From contig NZ_JAFCKB010000001.1 of NCBI RefSeq assembly GCF_018130615.1, positions 372,001 to 436,000 on the forward strand: DNA of 64,000 nucleotides, in the 5' to 3' direction. Both the position numbers and the translations under genes were made by a program. The first letter of the stretch is position 1; each line of letters opens with the position of its first letter. Origin of the DNA: Bradyrhizobium manausense (GTDB lineage: Bacteria; Pseudomonadota; Alphaproteobacteria; Rhizobiales; Xanthobacteraceae). This document shows positions 27,838-38,609 of the stretch, one piece after another. Below the pieces are notes generated by a model. That model was not told where the DNA came from and made no database searches. It saw only the letters and a list, made by a program, of their open reading frames with translations.

Positions 27838-27853
27838 GAGAGGAACGACGACG

Positions 27854-28657
27854 ATGCTGAGCCCGGACGAACTCGAACGCTATGCCCGCCATATCGTGCT
27901 GCGCGATGTCGGCGGTCCCGGCCAGGCTGCGCTCAAGCGGGCCGCCGTGCTGGTGATCGGCGCCGGCGGGCTCGGCGCGCCGGCTCTGATGTATCTGGCA
28001 GCCGCCGGCGTCGGGACGCTCGGCGTGGTCGATGATGACGTCGTTTCGCTGTCCAACCTGCAGCGCCAGGTGATCCATACGACGCCCGACATCGGCCGGC
28101 ACAAGGTCGAGAGCGCGGCCGAGCGGATCGCGGCACTCAATCCGCATGTCCGCTTCGTGGGTCACGCCACCTGGCTCAATGCCGACAACGCGCTGAGCCT
28201 GATCGGCGACTACGATCTCGTGCTCGACGGTTCCGACAATTTCTCGACGCGTTATTTGGCCTCGGACGCCTGCTTCTTCGCGAAGCGGCCGCTGATCACG
28301 GCAGCGCTCGGCACGTTCGACGGTTCGCTCACCACGATCCGCGCGCATGAAAAGAACGAGCAGGGTGAATTCAATCCGACCTATCGCTGCCTGTTTCCGG
28401 AGGCGCCGCCGCCGGGCACTGTGCCGGCCTGCGCCGAGGCCGGCGTCATGGGCGCACTTGCCGGCGTGATGGGCTCGATGATGGCGCTGGAGGCAATCCG
28501 CGAGATCGTCGGGTTCGGCGACGGCCTGGTCGGCCGTCTCCTGATGATCGATGCGCGCGCGATGCGATTCGAGACGCTGCGCTATGCACGCGATCCGGCC
28601 AATCCGCTCAATGGCGATGGGCCTGTGATTGCCGATCTCAGTGCCCACCGCACCTGA
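27854..28657 (+). CDS. MoeB/ThiF/HesA-family adenylyltransferase, zinc-site variant
   Basis: 267 residues from ATG 27854. E1-like ATP-binding fold: VLVIGAGGLGAPALMYLAAAGVG (Gly-rich loop), GVVDDDVVSLSNLQRQ (Asp and Arg), DLVLDGSDNFSTRY. These enzymes adenylate the C-terminal Gly-Gly of MoaD or ThiS. The first zinc pair of E. coli MoeB is reduced to YRCLFPE and the C-terminal CxxC is absent (RDPANPLNGDG), so only one of four zinc ligands remains. No rhodanese domain is present. Its partner sulfur carrier is not in the window. Confidence 0.87.
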   Translation: MLSPDELERYARHIVLRDVGGPGQAALKRAAVLVIGAGGLGAPALMYLAAAGVGTLGVVDDDVVSLSNLQRQVIHTTPDIGRHKVESAAERIAALNPHVRFVGHATWLNADNALSLIGDYDLVLDGSDNFSTRYLASDACFFAKRPLITAALGTFDGSLTTIRAHEKNEQGEFNPTYRCLFPEAPPPGTVPACAEAGVMGALAGVMGSMMALEAIREIVGFGDGLVGRLLMIDARAMRFETLRYARDPANPLNGDGPVIADLSAHRT

Positions 28658-28676
28658 TTGCGACAGGTTTTGAGCC

Positions 28677-29678
28677 TTACAGCATGCTCGGCAGGACGCG
28701 ATCCGGCGGCTTGTGCGCGTCGAGGAAGGTGCGGATGTTGATGATCACCTTCTCGCCCATCTCGACGCGGCCTTCGATCGTGGCCGAGCCCATATGCGGC
28801 AGCAGCGTCACCTTGCCGGCCTTGGCGAGCCGCACCAGCTTTGGATTGACCGCCGGCTCGTGCTCGTAGACGTCGAGGCCGGCGCCGCCGATCTCGCCAC
28901 CTTCGATCAGCTTGATCAGCGTGTCTTCGTCAGTGACTTCGCCGCGCGCGGTGTTGACGATGTAAGCGTCCTTGCGGATCAGCTTCAGCCGGCGCGCCGA
29001 CAGCAGATGGTAGGTCGCCGGCGTGTGCGGACAGTTCACCGAGATGATGTCCATCCGCGCCAGCATCTGGTCGAGGCTCTCCCAATAGGTCGCACCGAGC
29101 TCTTCGGCGATCTTGGGCGCCACGGGGCGGCGGTTGTGATAGTGGATCTGCAGGCCAAATGCGCGGGCGCGGCGCGCCACCGCCTGGCCGATGCGGCCCA
29201 TGCCGACGATGCCGAGGCGCTTTCCCCCGATGCGATGGCCGAGCATCCAGGTCGGCGACCAGCCGGCCCAGGGTTTCCCTTCCGTCAGCACGGAAGCGCC
29301 TTCGATCATCCGGCGCGGTACGGCCAGGATCAGGGCCATGGTCATGTCGGCGGTGTCTTCGGTGAGAACCTTCGGCGTGTTGGTGACGGTGATGCCGCGG
29401 GCATGCGCCGCCTCGACGTCGATATTGTCGACGCCGTTACCGAAATTCGCGATCAGGCGCAGCTTGCAGTCGGGCTGATTGACGATGTCGGCGGTGATGT
29501 GGTCGGTCACGGTCGGTACCAGCACGTCGGCGGTGCGGGCCGCCTCGGCGAGCTGATCATTCGACATCGGCGTGTCATCGAGATTGATCCGCGCGTCAAA
29601 CAGCTCGCGCATCCGGGTCTCGGTCGAGTCCGGCAGCTTGCGCGTCACGACGACGAGGGGCTTTTTCTTCACCGACAT
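28677..29678 (-). CDS. D-2-hydroxyacid dehydrogenase (glyoxylate/hydroxypyruvate reductase-like)
   Basis: 333 residues. The NAD-binding motif GIVGMGRIGQAVARR, catalytic Arg in VNTARGEVTDEDTL, Glu in GLDVYEHEP and His in LLPHMGSATIEGR fit the D-isomer 2-hydroxyacid dehydrogenase family. It resembles GyaR-type glyoxylate reductases. It is convergent with the moeB-like gene 19 bp away. Exact substrate is inferred. Confidence 0.9.
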   Translation of the reverse strand: MSVKKKPLVVVTRKLPDSTETRMRELFDARINLDDTPMSNDQLAEAARTADVLVPTVTDHITADIVNQPDCKLRLIANFGNGVDNIDVEAAHARGITVTNTPKVLTEDTADMTMALILAVPRRMIEGASVLTEGKPWAGWSPTWMLGHRIGGKRLGIVGMGRIGQAVARRARAFGLQIHYHNRRPVAPKIAEELGATYWESLDQMLARMDIISVNCPHTPATYHLLSARRLKLIRKDAYIVNTARGEVTDEDTLIKLIEGGEIGGAGLDVYEHEPAVNPKLVRLAKAGKVTLLPHMGSATIEGRVEMGEKVIINIRTFLDAHKPPDRVLPSML

Positions 29679-30006
29679 GTCCTGCCCTCATGAGGCGTTG
29701 CACGCCGCCTTTGTCGCCAAAGGCCGGCTGTTGAGGCCTCATTAACCCGGTTGTTCGACACTGCCCTTGCCGTGTCGTCCCCCGGCGTTTCCTTCAAGCT
29801 TTCCCCCCACTTTCCGGCCGGAAAATCGGGGCAAACTGGTTGTTCAGATGACTGTCCTCTCTAGCAGAAGGCCGGGCCAAGACAAGAACCAGGGCTAGCT
29901 CTTTGGGAACACCCGCGTGGGGCGGGCGAGGGGCGTACGCGGCAGGTTTTGGAATTTGGGGTGAGGACCGGGTTTTGGGCCCAGGTCTTCGACAGGAGAC
30001 GGGTTG
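29679..30006. other. 328-bp divergent intergenic region, no gene seen
   Basis: Lies between the dehydrogenase (minus) and the SH3 protein (plus), so it should hold promoters for both. It includes GAGGCGTTGCACGCCGCC and TTTCCGGCCGGAAAA dyads. I find no convincing reading frame or RNA gene. Confidence 0.5.
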
Positions 30007-30537
30007 ATGGCGTTGGGGCGTTTTTGTTCGGTGATGGCGCTCGTTTGTACCTGGTTGAGCGCCTCGGTCAGCCCCGGGCACTCAGCCAAGGACAACCCCC
30101 CCCAGACGGCCAGCGGCCTTCCGGTGCCGCGCTATGTCAGCCTCAAATCGGATCACGTGAACGTCCGCGCCGGCCCGACCAAGGACAATGACGTGGCCTG
30201 GGTCTACACCCGGTCCGGCCTGCCGGTCGAAATCACCGCCGAGTTCGAGAACTGGCGCCGGGTGCGCGATTCCGAGGGCGCCGAGGGCTGGGTCTATCAC
30301 TCGCTGCTGTCGGGCCGCCGTACCGCCGTGGTCACCATGAAGCACAAGGACGACCTCGCCCCGATCTATGACCGCGCCGACGCCGATAGCGCGGTGGCCG
30401 CGAAACTTCAGGCCGGCGTCGTCACGCAGGTAAAAAAATGCACCATCAGCTGGTGCCACGTCACCGGCAACGGCTTTGACGGCTGGATCCAGCAGGAGCG
30501 CCTATGGGGCGTCTATGCCGACGAGCAGGTGAACTGA
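30007..30537 (+). CDS. secreted bacterial SH3-domain protein
   Basis: 176 residues from ATG 30007, with AGGAG about 10 nt upstream. A signal peptide, MALGRFCSVMALVCTWLSASVS, precedes an SH3b domain: RYVSLKSDHVNVRAGPTKDN, then WVYTRSGLPVEITAEFENW and GWVYHSLLSGRRTAVV. A second SH3-like half follows (IYDRADADSAVAAKLQAGVV and WCHVTGNGFDGWIQ). Such proteins act in the periplasm and bind peptidoglycan or protein partners. It stands alone. Confidence 0.88.
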   Translation: MALGRFCSVMALVCTWLSASVSPGHSAKDNPPQTASGLPVPRYVSLKSDHVNVRAGPTKDNDVAWVYTRSGLPVEITAEFENWRRVRDSEGAEGWVYHSLLSGRRTAVVTMKHKDDLAPIYDRADADSAVAAKLQAGVVTQVKKCTISWCHVTGNGFDGWIQQERLWGVYADEQVN

Positions 30538-30569
30538 CCGCTGAAGCGGGAACGGCGCGCTGTTGCCCG

Positions 30570-30658
30570 GTCATCATGCCCGGGCTTGTCCCGGGCATCC
30601 ACGAACTTTCTTGCTAGCCAAAAACGTTGATGGCCGGGACAAGCCCGGCCATGACGAC
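30570..30658. repeat. long imperfect inverted repeat (GTCATCATGCCCGGGC family)
   Basis: GTCATCATGCCCGGGCTTGT... (30570-30599) is mirrored by ...ACAAGCCCGGCCATGACGAC (30629-30658), with 26 of 30 pairs. It lies in the convergent gap between the SH3 gene and irr. Related GTCATGGCCGGG arms occur at 33345. This is a widespread Bradyrhizobium palindrome and may act as a transcription or mRNA stability boundary. Confidence 0.7.
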
Positions 30659-30681
30659 AAACTCCGGAATCCCAAACGATC

Positions 30682-31170
30682 TCAGCGCTTCTTGCGCAGG
30701 CGCACGACCATGTCGATGCGCGCGATCTCGTAACCCTCCGGCACCTCCGGCATCTTGGACAGCGCCAGATGCGGATCCTCGATATCGACCAGCTCGTGGC
30801 TGTTCTCGAGGTAGTAGTGATGGTGGGTGGTGACGTTGGTATCGAAATAGGTCTTGGTGCCGTCGACGCTGACCTGGCGCAGCAGGCCGGCATCGGTCAG
30901 CTGGTTCAGCGTGTTGTAGACGGTCGCAAGCGAGACCGGGACCTTGGCGAGGGTTGCTTCCTCGTAGAGCATTTCAGCCGTGAGATGGCGTGCACCCTTG
31001 CCGAACAGCAGCCAGCCGAGCGCCATGCGCTGGCGCGTCGGGCGCAGGCCGGCGGACTGGAGCATTTCGTTGACGTCGTGCCAGGGGCAGCCGGTCAGGG
31101 CCGGCTGCCGGCCAGACAGGAGGGCCGCATGGACGTCTTCGTCGTGACGGGGCGCGTTGTTCTCGCTCAT
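30682..31170 (-). CDS. irr: iron response regulator Irr
   Basis: 162 residues from ATG 31170. Fur superfamily: helix-turn-helix RPTRQRMALGWLLF and VPVSLATVYNTLNQLTDAGLL. The heme regulatory motif GCPWHDV places Cys28 as the ferric heme ligand, and THHHYYLE provides the HHH second heme site; both are hallmarks of Bradyrhizobium Irr, which is degraded when heme is made. Irr represses heme synthesis (hemB) and controls iron uptake under low iron. It is divergent from fabA, as in known Bradyrhizobium. Candidate Fur and ICE sites lie in the promoter. Confidence 0.97.
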   Translation of the reverse strand: MSENNAPRHDEDVHAALLSGRQPALTGCPWHDVNEMLQSAGLRPTRQRMALGWLLFGKGARHLTAEMLYEEATLAKVPVSLATVYNTLNQLTDAGLLRQVSVDGTKTYFDTNVTTHHHYYLENSHELVDIEDPHLALSKMPEVPEGYEIARIDMVVRLRKKR

Positions 31171-31199
31171 TTCCAAAATTCGGGCACGCGTGGACACTT

Positions 31200-31264
31200 A
31201 TCTACCTGCAATATATGGACAGGTAGATGCAGATGCAAGTTTCTCGCAACTAGAGTGGTTCTAA
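31200..31264. promoter_or_regulatory. irr control region: 9-bp dyad, TGCATC hexamers and ICE-like site
   Basis: ATCTACCTG (31200-31208) and CAGGTAGAT (31220-31228) form a perfect dyad. Two tandem GATGCA hexamers (31226-31231, 31232-31237; TGCATC on the irr strand) overlap its right arm. TAGAGTGGTTCTA (31251-31263) is an ICE-like dyad. All lie 30-95 bp upstream of the irr start. As I recall, Bradyrhizobium Fur binds direct hexamer repeats in this promoter, so this fits Fur control of irr. Confidence 0.66.
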
Positions 31265-31527
31265 TTAGCAGAGGAACCGGACCCACGGCCCTGTCATTTT
31301 ACCTTCATGAGATCGCTTTGCCACCGAAAAGGCCTGTGTTAGAGAGCGCGCGGTTCCGCTTAGCCGATTGTGGCGCGGCCGGGCATTGAGGCCAGGTTCG
31401 CAAGTCCATTCTGGCTCTCGGCATTCGCGCCTGCTGACGACGGCAAAAGGCGTTGCTTTCCGAACGAAAACGGGGCCCATTTTTGCCAGAAACGCCGCTC
31501 AATCGGGGTTAGAACAGAGGCTTCCGC

Positions 31528-32049
31528 ATGCTGAACAGGCGCAATGGTTACGAATACGAAGATCTGCTGGCATGTGCCCGCGGCGAGATGTTCGGCCCGG
31601 GCAATGCCCAGCTGCCGCTGCCGCCGATGCTCATGTTCGACCGCATCACGGAAATCAACGACAATGGCGGCGAGTTCGGCAAGGGCGTGGTCCGCGCCGA
31701 GCTCGACGTGAAGCCGGACCTCTGGTTCTTCGGCTGCCACTTCAAGAACGATCCGGTGATGCCCGGCTGCCTCGGCCTCGACGCGCTGTGGCAAATGGTC
31801 GGCTTCTATCTGGGCTGGACCGGAGGCGAAGGTCGCGGCCGCGCGCTCGGCTTGAACGAATTAAAGTTCAGCGGCCAGGTGCTGCCCGAGGCCCGCAAGG
31901 TTGTGTACAACGTCGATATCAAGCGGGTGATGCGTTCAAAGCTCGTGCTCGGCATTGCCGACGGATGGCTTTCGGTCGATGACCAGATTATTTATCGCGC
32001 CAAGGATCTGAAGGTCGGCCTGTTCAAGCAGGGCACGAGCCTGGGCTAA
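31528..32049 (+). CDS. fabA: 3-hydroxydecanoyl-ACP dehydratase/isomerase
   Basis: 173 residues, typical Fab[26 protein letters not shown] holds the catalytic His and Asp. FabA dehydrates 3-hydroxyacyl-ACP and isomerises trans-2 to cis-3-decenoyl-ACP, which starts unsaturated fatty acids. It is followed by fabB and fabI on the same strand; fabA-fabB is the usual pair. About 265 bp separate it from the irr control sites, so an own promoter is likely. Confidence 0.97.
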   Translation: MLNRRNGYEYEDLLACARGEMFGPGNAQLPLPPMLMFDRITEINDNGGEFGKGVVRAELDVKPDLWFFGCHFKNDPVMPGCLGLDALWQMVGFYLGWTGGEGRGRALGLNELKFSGQVLPEARKVVYNVDIKRVMRSKLVLGIADGWLSVDDQIIYRAKDLKVGLFKQGTSLG

Positions 32050-32090
32050 GGCGCATCACCAAGAAAGACAACGATTTAGGCGAGGCTGTC

Positions 32091-33314
32091 ATGAGGCGGG
32101 TTGTGGTCACCGGGATGGGTATCGTCTCGTCGATCGGAAACAACACCCAGGAAGTGCTTGCGAGCCTTCACGAGGCGAAGTCGGGCATTTCGCGGGCGGA
32201 GAAATATGCCGAGCTCGGCTTCCGTTCGCAGGTGCAAGGTGCGCCGACGCTCGATCCTTCGACGGTGGTCGACCGCCGTGCGATGCGTTTTCTCGGTCAG
32301 GGCGCGGCGTGGAATCACATCGCGATGGAGCAGGCGATCCAGGACTCCGGCCTGAGCCCAGAGGAAGTCTCCAACATCCGCACCGGCATCATCATGGGCT
32401 CCGGCGGTCCGTCTGCCCGCACCATCGTCGAATCCGCCGACATTACCCGCACCAAGGGACCGAAGCGCGTCGGTCCGTTTGCAGTGCCGAAAGCGATGTC
32501 GTCCACGGCATCGGCGACGCTGGCGACCTGGTTCAAGATCAAGGGCGTGAACTATTCGATCTCCTCGGCCTGCGCGACGTCGAACCATTGCGTCGGCAAC
32601 GCCTATGAGACGATCCAGATCGGCAAGCAGGATGTGATCTTCGCCGGCGGCTGCGAGGAGCTCGACTGGTCGCTGTCGGTGCTGTTCGATGCCATGGGCG
32701 CGATGTCCTCGAAATACAATGACACGCCCGCCACCGCATCGCGTCCCTATGACGTCAACCGCGACGGTTTTGTCATCGCCGGCGGCGCAGGAGTCCTCGT
32801 CCTGGAAGAGCTCGAGCACGCCAAGGCGCGCGGCGCGCGCATCTACGGCGAGATCGTCGGTTATGGCGCGACCTCGGACGGCTACGACATGGTTGCGCCC
32901 TCAGGTGAAGGCGCCGAGCGCTGCATGCGCATGGCGATGTCGACGGTGAAGACCAAGGTCGACTACATCAATCCGCACGCCACCTCAACGCCTGCAGGCG
33001 ATCCGCCGGAGATCGACGCGCTCCGTCGCGTGTTCGGCGCCGGCGAAAAGTGCCCGCCGATCTCGGCGACCAAGGCGCTGACCGGCCACTCGCTGGGTGC
33101 GACCGGTGTGCAGGAGGCGATCTACTCGCTGCTGATGATGAACAACGGCTTCATCTGCGAGAGCGCGCACATCCAGGAGCTCGACCCCGTGTTCGCCGAC
33201 ATGCCGATCGTGCGCAAGCGCATCGACAACGTCAAAATCGGCACCGTGCTGTCGAACTCGTTCGGATTCGGCGGCACCAACGCCACGTTGGTGTTCAGCC
33301 GAATGGATGTGTGA
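32091..33314 (+). CDS. fabB: 3-oxoacyl-ACP synthase I
   Basis: 407 residues. Ketosynthase catalytic triad: Cys in [18 protein letters not shown], His in [16 protein letters not shown], His in [15 protein letters not shown]. The N terminus [17 protein letters not shown] is also typical. FabB extends the cis-unsaturated intermediate made by FabA. The gene follows fabA by 41 bp. Confidence 0.97.
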   Translation: MRRVVVTGMGIVSSIGNNTQEVLASLHEAKSGISRAEKYAELGFRSQVQGAPTLDPSTVVDRRAMRFLGQGAAWNHIAMEQAIQDSGLSPEEVSNIRTGIIMGSGGPSARTIVESADITRTKGPKRVGPFAVPKAMSSTASATLATWFKIKGVNYSISSACATSNHCVGNAYETIQIGKQDVIFAGGCEELDWSLSVLFDAMGAMSSKYNDTPATASRPYDVNRDGFVIAGGAGVLVLEELEHAKARGARIYGEIVGYGATSDGYDMVAPSGEGAERCMRMAMSTVKTKVDYINPHATSTPAGDPPEIDALRRVFGAGEKCPPISATKALTGHSLGATGVQEAIYSLLMMNNGFICESAHIQELDPVFADMPIVRKRIDNVKIGTVLSNSFGFGGTNATLVFSRMDV

Positions 33315-33344
33315 CGGCGTCGTTGACACACCGTTGAATTTCTC

Positions 33345-33401
33345 GTCATGGCCGGGCAAAAGCGCGAAGCGCGTCTTCGCGCTAGATGTCCCGGCCATCC
33401 C
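33345..33401. repeat. GTCATGGCCGGG palindrome before fabI
   Basis: GTCATGGCCGGGC (from 33345) is mirrored by TGTCCCGGCCATCC (near 33387-33400), with an inner dyad AAGCGCGAAGCGCG/CGCGC. The stem ends about 25 bp before fabI and may affect fabI expression from the fabAB transcript. Confidence 0.55.
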
Positions 33402-33425
33402 CGTTTTGCGGAAGGTGGTCTTGCG

Positions 33426-34226
33426 ATGGAAGGTTTGATGAAAGGCAAGCGCGGTCTGATCATGGGCATCGCCAATGATCATTCGATCGCCTGGGGCATG
33501 GCGAAGACACTGCATGCCCACGGCGCCGAGCTCGCCTTCACCTTCCAGGGCGAGGCCCTCGGCAAGCGCGTCAAGCCGCTAGCGGAGTCTCTCGGCGTCG
33601 AGTTGGTGCTGCCTTGCGACGTCGAGGACATCGCCAGCGTCGATGCGACCTTCGATGTGCTCCGCGAAAAGTGGGGCAAGCTCGATTTCGTCATCCATGC
33701 GATCGGCTTTGCCGACAAGAACGAGCTGAAGGGCCGCTACGCCGACACCAGCCGCGAGAATTTTTCGCGCACCATGGTGATCTCCTGCTTCTCCTTCACC
33801 GAGGTCGCCAAGCGTGCGGCCGAGCTGATGACGGACGGCGGCAGCATGATCACGCTGACCTTCGGCGCCTCGGAACGATCGATGCCGAATTACAACGTGA
33901 TGGGCGTGGCCAAGGCGGCGCTGGAAGCCTCGGTGCGCTATCTCGCCTCCGACTTCGGGCCGCGCGGCATCCGCGTCAACGCGATCTCGGCCGGCCCCAT
34001 CCGCACGCTCGCCGGCTCCGGCATCGGCGAGGCGCGCGCGATGTTCGCCTTCATGCAGAAGCATTCGCCGCTCCGCCGTGGTGTCACGCTGGATGAACTC
34101 GGCGGCTCCGCGCTGTATCTTCTGTCGGATCTCTCTGGCGGCGTGACCGGCGAAATCCACTATGTCGATTCCGGTTACAACATCGTCTTGATGCCGCGGC
34201 CGGACGATTTGAAGGCGTCGGACTAG
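33426..34226 (+). CDS. fabI: enoyl-ACP reductase (NADH)
   Basis: 266 residues from ATG 33426, with GGAAGGTGG just upstream. A longer in-frame start would translate the palindrome and is rejected. FabI signatures: GLIMGIANDHSIAWGMA (NADH loop), SMPNYNVMGVAKAALEASVRY (Tyr-x6-Lys), RVNAISAGPIRTLAGSGIG. It reduces enoyl-ACP in the last step of each elongation cycle. Its TAG stop shares the palindrome CTAG with the stop of the convergent GST gene. Confidence 0.95.
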   Translation: MEGLMKGKRGLIMGIANDHSIAWGMAKTLHAHGAELAFTFQGEALGKRVKPLAESLGVELVLPCDVEDIASVDATFDVLREKWGKLDFVIHAIGFADKNELKGRYADTSRENFSRTMVISCFSFTEVAKRAAELMTDGGSMITLTFGASERSMPNYNVMGVAKAALEASVRYLASDFGPRGIRVNAISAGPIRTLAGSGIGEARAMFAFMQKHSPLRRGVTLDELGGSALYLLSDLSGGVTGEIHYVDSGYNIVLMPRPDDLKASD

Positions 34227-34819
34227 CCTGCCGCGATCTTCTCCGCGCGTTGGAACGCCGGCCGCGCCATGCAGCGCGCGATATAGGCGTCGAAGGCCGG
34301 GCGCGACGGCACCATCTTGAACAGGCGCACCGCGAAATTCAGCCCGGAGCCAATGGTGATGTCGGCCGCTGAAAACTCTTCGCCGAGAATCCACGGCCCC
34401 TTGGCCAGCGCGGCCTCCAGCACGTCAAAAACCTGCGTCGCGCTGCCCCAGGCCGCGGTCGAGGTCGGCACCTCGATCTTGGTGAAGATCTGGATGATGG
34501 CCGGCTCGATGCAGCTCGGCGAGAAGAACAGCCATTGCAGATAGCGCGCGCGGCGCGGGTCGGTCGTTGCGGGCGCGAGCTTGGTTTCGGGATAGCGGTC
34601 GGCGATATAGGCGCAGATTGCGGCGGCCTCGCCCAGTGCGGCATCGCCGTCGGCGAGCGCCGGCACCTTGCCCATCGGATTGACCTTCAAATAGTCCGGC
34701 GCCTTCTGCGCGCCCGTCGAAATGTCGGTCAGCACGCGCTCATAGGGCAGCCCGCTTTCTTCCATCAGCCAGAGCGTCGAGAACGACCGCGAGCGCGGCG
34801 ACCAGTAGAGCTTGATCAT
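34223..34819 (-). CDS. glutathione S-transferase family protein
   Basis: 198 residues from ATG 34819. Thioredoxin-like N-terminal domain: MIKLYWSPRSRSFSTLWLME (active-site Ser region), then VNPMGKVPALADGDAALGEAAAI with the cis-Pro and the glutathione-binding E/A-I segment. The C-terminal helical domain includes FSAADITIGSGLNFAV. Substrate unknown. The start overlaps the following GNAT stop by ATGA, and the stop overlaps fabI tail to tail. Confidence 0.9.
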   Translation of the reverse strand: MIKLYWSPRSRSFSTLWLMEESGLPYERVLTDISTGAQKAPDYLKVNPMGKVPALADGDAALGEAAAICAYIADRYPETKLAPATTDPRRARYLQWLFFSPSCIEPAIIQIFTKIEVPTSTAAWGSATQVFDVLEAALAKGPWILGEEFSAADITIGSGLNFAVRLFKMVPSRPAFDAYIARCMARPAFQRAEKIAAG

Positions 34820-35280
34820 GACGAGGAACCTTTGTTCTTCCACCGATAGTACTTCATCATAAACCCGTTCGACGGTTCGATCTCTTGCTTCTCGAACACG
34901 AAGCCTTCCCGCTCGTACCAGCGCCAGGCCTTTTCGTTTTCGCGGACACAACGCAGATACATCTCGTCGGGCATCTGCGTGCGCGTGAAGGCGAGCAGCT
35001 TCCGGCCGAGCGATTGCCCCTGATAGGCAGGCCCGACGAAAAGCATATCGAGATAGCGCTTTGGCAGATGCAGCGCGAGCATCGCGGCGATCGTGTCGCC
35101 GTCGTCGGCGACGAACAGGCTCCAGCCGTTCTCGATCTCGCGCCGGATGCGTGCACGCAGGTTTGCCAGCAGGAATTCGCTGGCTTCGCCGAGACCGGTC
35201 GAAACCCAGCTTTCCATCCAGACGCGGCCGATCTCGTCATATTCGTCGACACGAGCGGGACGGATGATCGGATCCGACAT
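34816..35280 (-). CDS. GNAT N-acetyltransferase
   Basis: 154 residues from ATG 35280 (MSDPIIRPARVDEYDEIGRV). Acetyl-CoA-binding segment YLDMLFVGPAYQGQSLGRKLLAF, then YLRCVRENEKAWRWYEREGFVFE, are classic GNAT motifs A and B. Substrate unknown. It is translationally coupled to the GST gene and lies 7 bp from the oxyR stop, so oxyR-GNAT-GST may be one transcript. Confidence 0.9.
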   Translation of the reverse strand: MSDPIIRPARVDEYDEIGRVWMESWVSTGLGEASEFLLANLRARIRREIENGWSLFVADDGDTIAAMLALHLPKRYLDMLFVGPAYQGQSLGRKLLAFTRTQMPDEMYLRCVRENEKAWRWYEREGFVFEKQEIEPSNGFMMKYYRWKNKGSSS

Positions 35281-35287
35281 CGCGGCC

Positions 35288-38494
<3,207 letters not shown>

Positions 38495-38499
38495 GCTAC

Positions 38500-38528
38500 T
38501 TCACCTCTCCCCGCCGGGGAGAGGTGAA
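38500..38528. repeat. perfect 13-bp palindrome after katG
   Basis: TTCACCTCTCCCC (38500-38512) and GGGGAGAGGTGAA (38516-38528) pair perfectly around GCC. It begins right after the katG stop. No T-run follows, so its role as a terminator is doubtful; it belongs to the CTCTCCCC family of Bradyrhizobium palindromes. Confidence 0.65.
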
Positions 38529-38561
38529 AAGCGGAGCGGTCCATGCGACGCGACAAACAAA

Positions 38562-38585
38562 AAGGGCGGCCGTGAGGCCGCCCTT
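38562..38585 (-). terminator. intrinsic terminator of pnp
   Basis: AAGGGCGGCC (38562-38571) pairs with GGCCGCCCTT (38576-38585) around GTGA. On the minus strand it is followed by TTTGTTTG, so it ends the rpsO-pnp transcript. Confidence 0.85.
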
Positions 38586-38609
38586 CGTGTTTCTGGGGTC
38601 GCGGAGCGA

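Noticed and set aside
38500-38528. The palindrome after katG as a katG terminator
   Set aside because: No T-run follows on the plus strand; it looks like a member of a repeat family instead.
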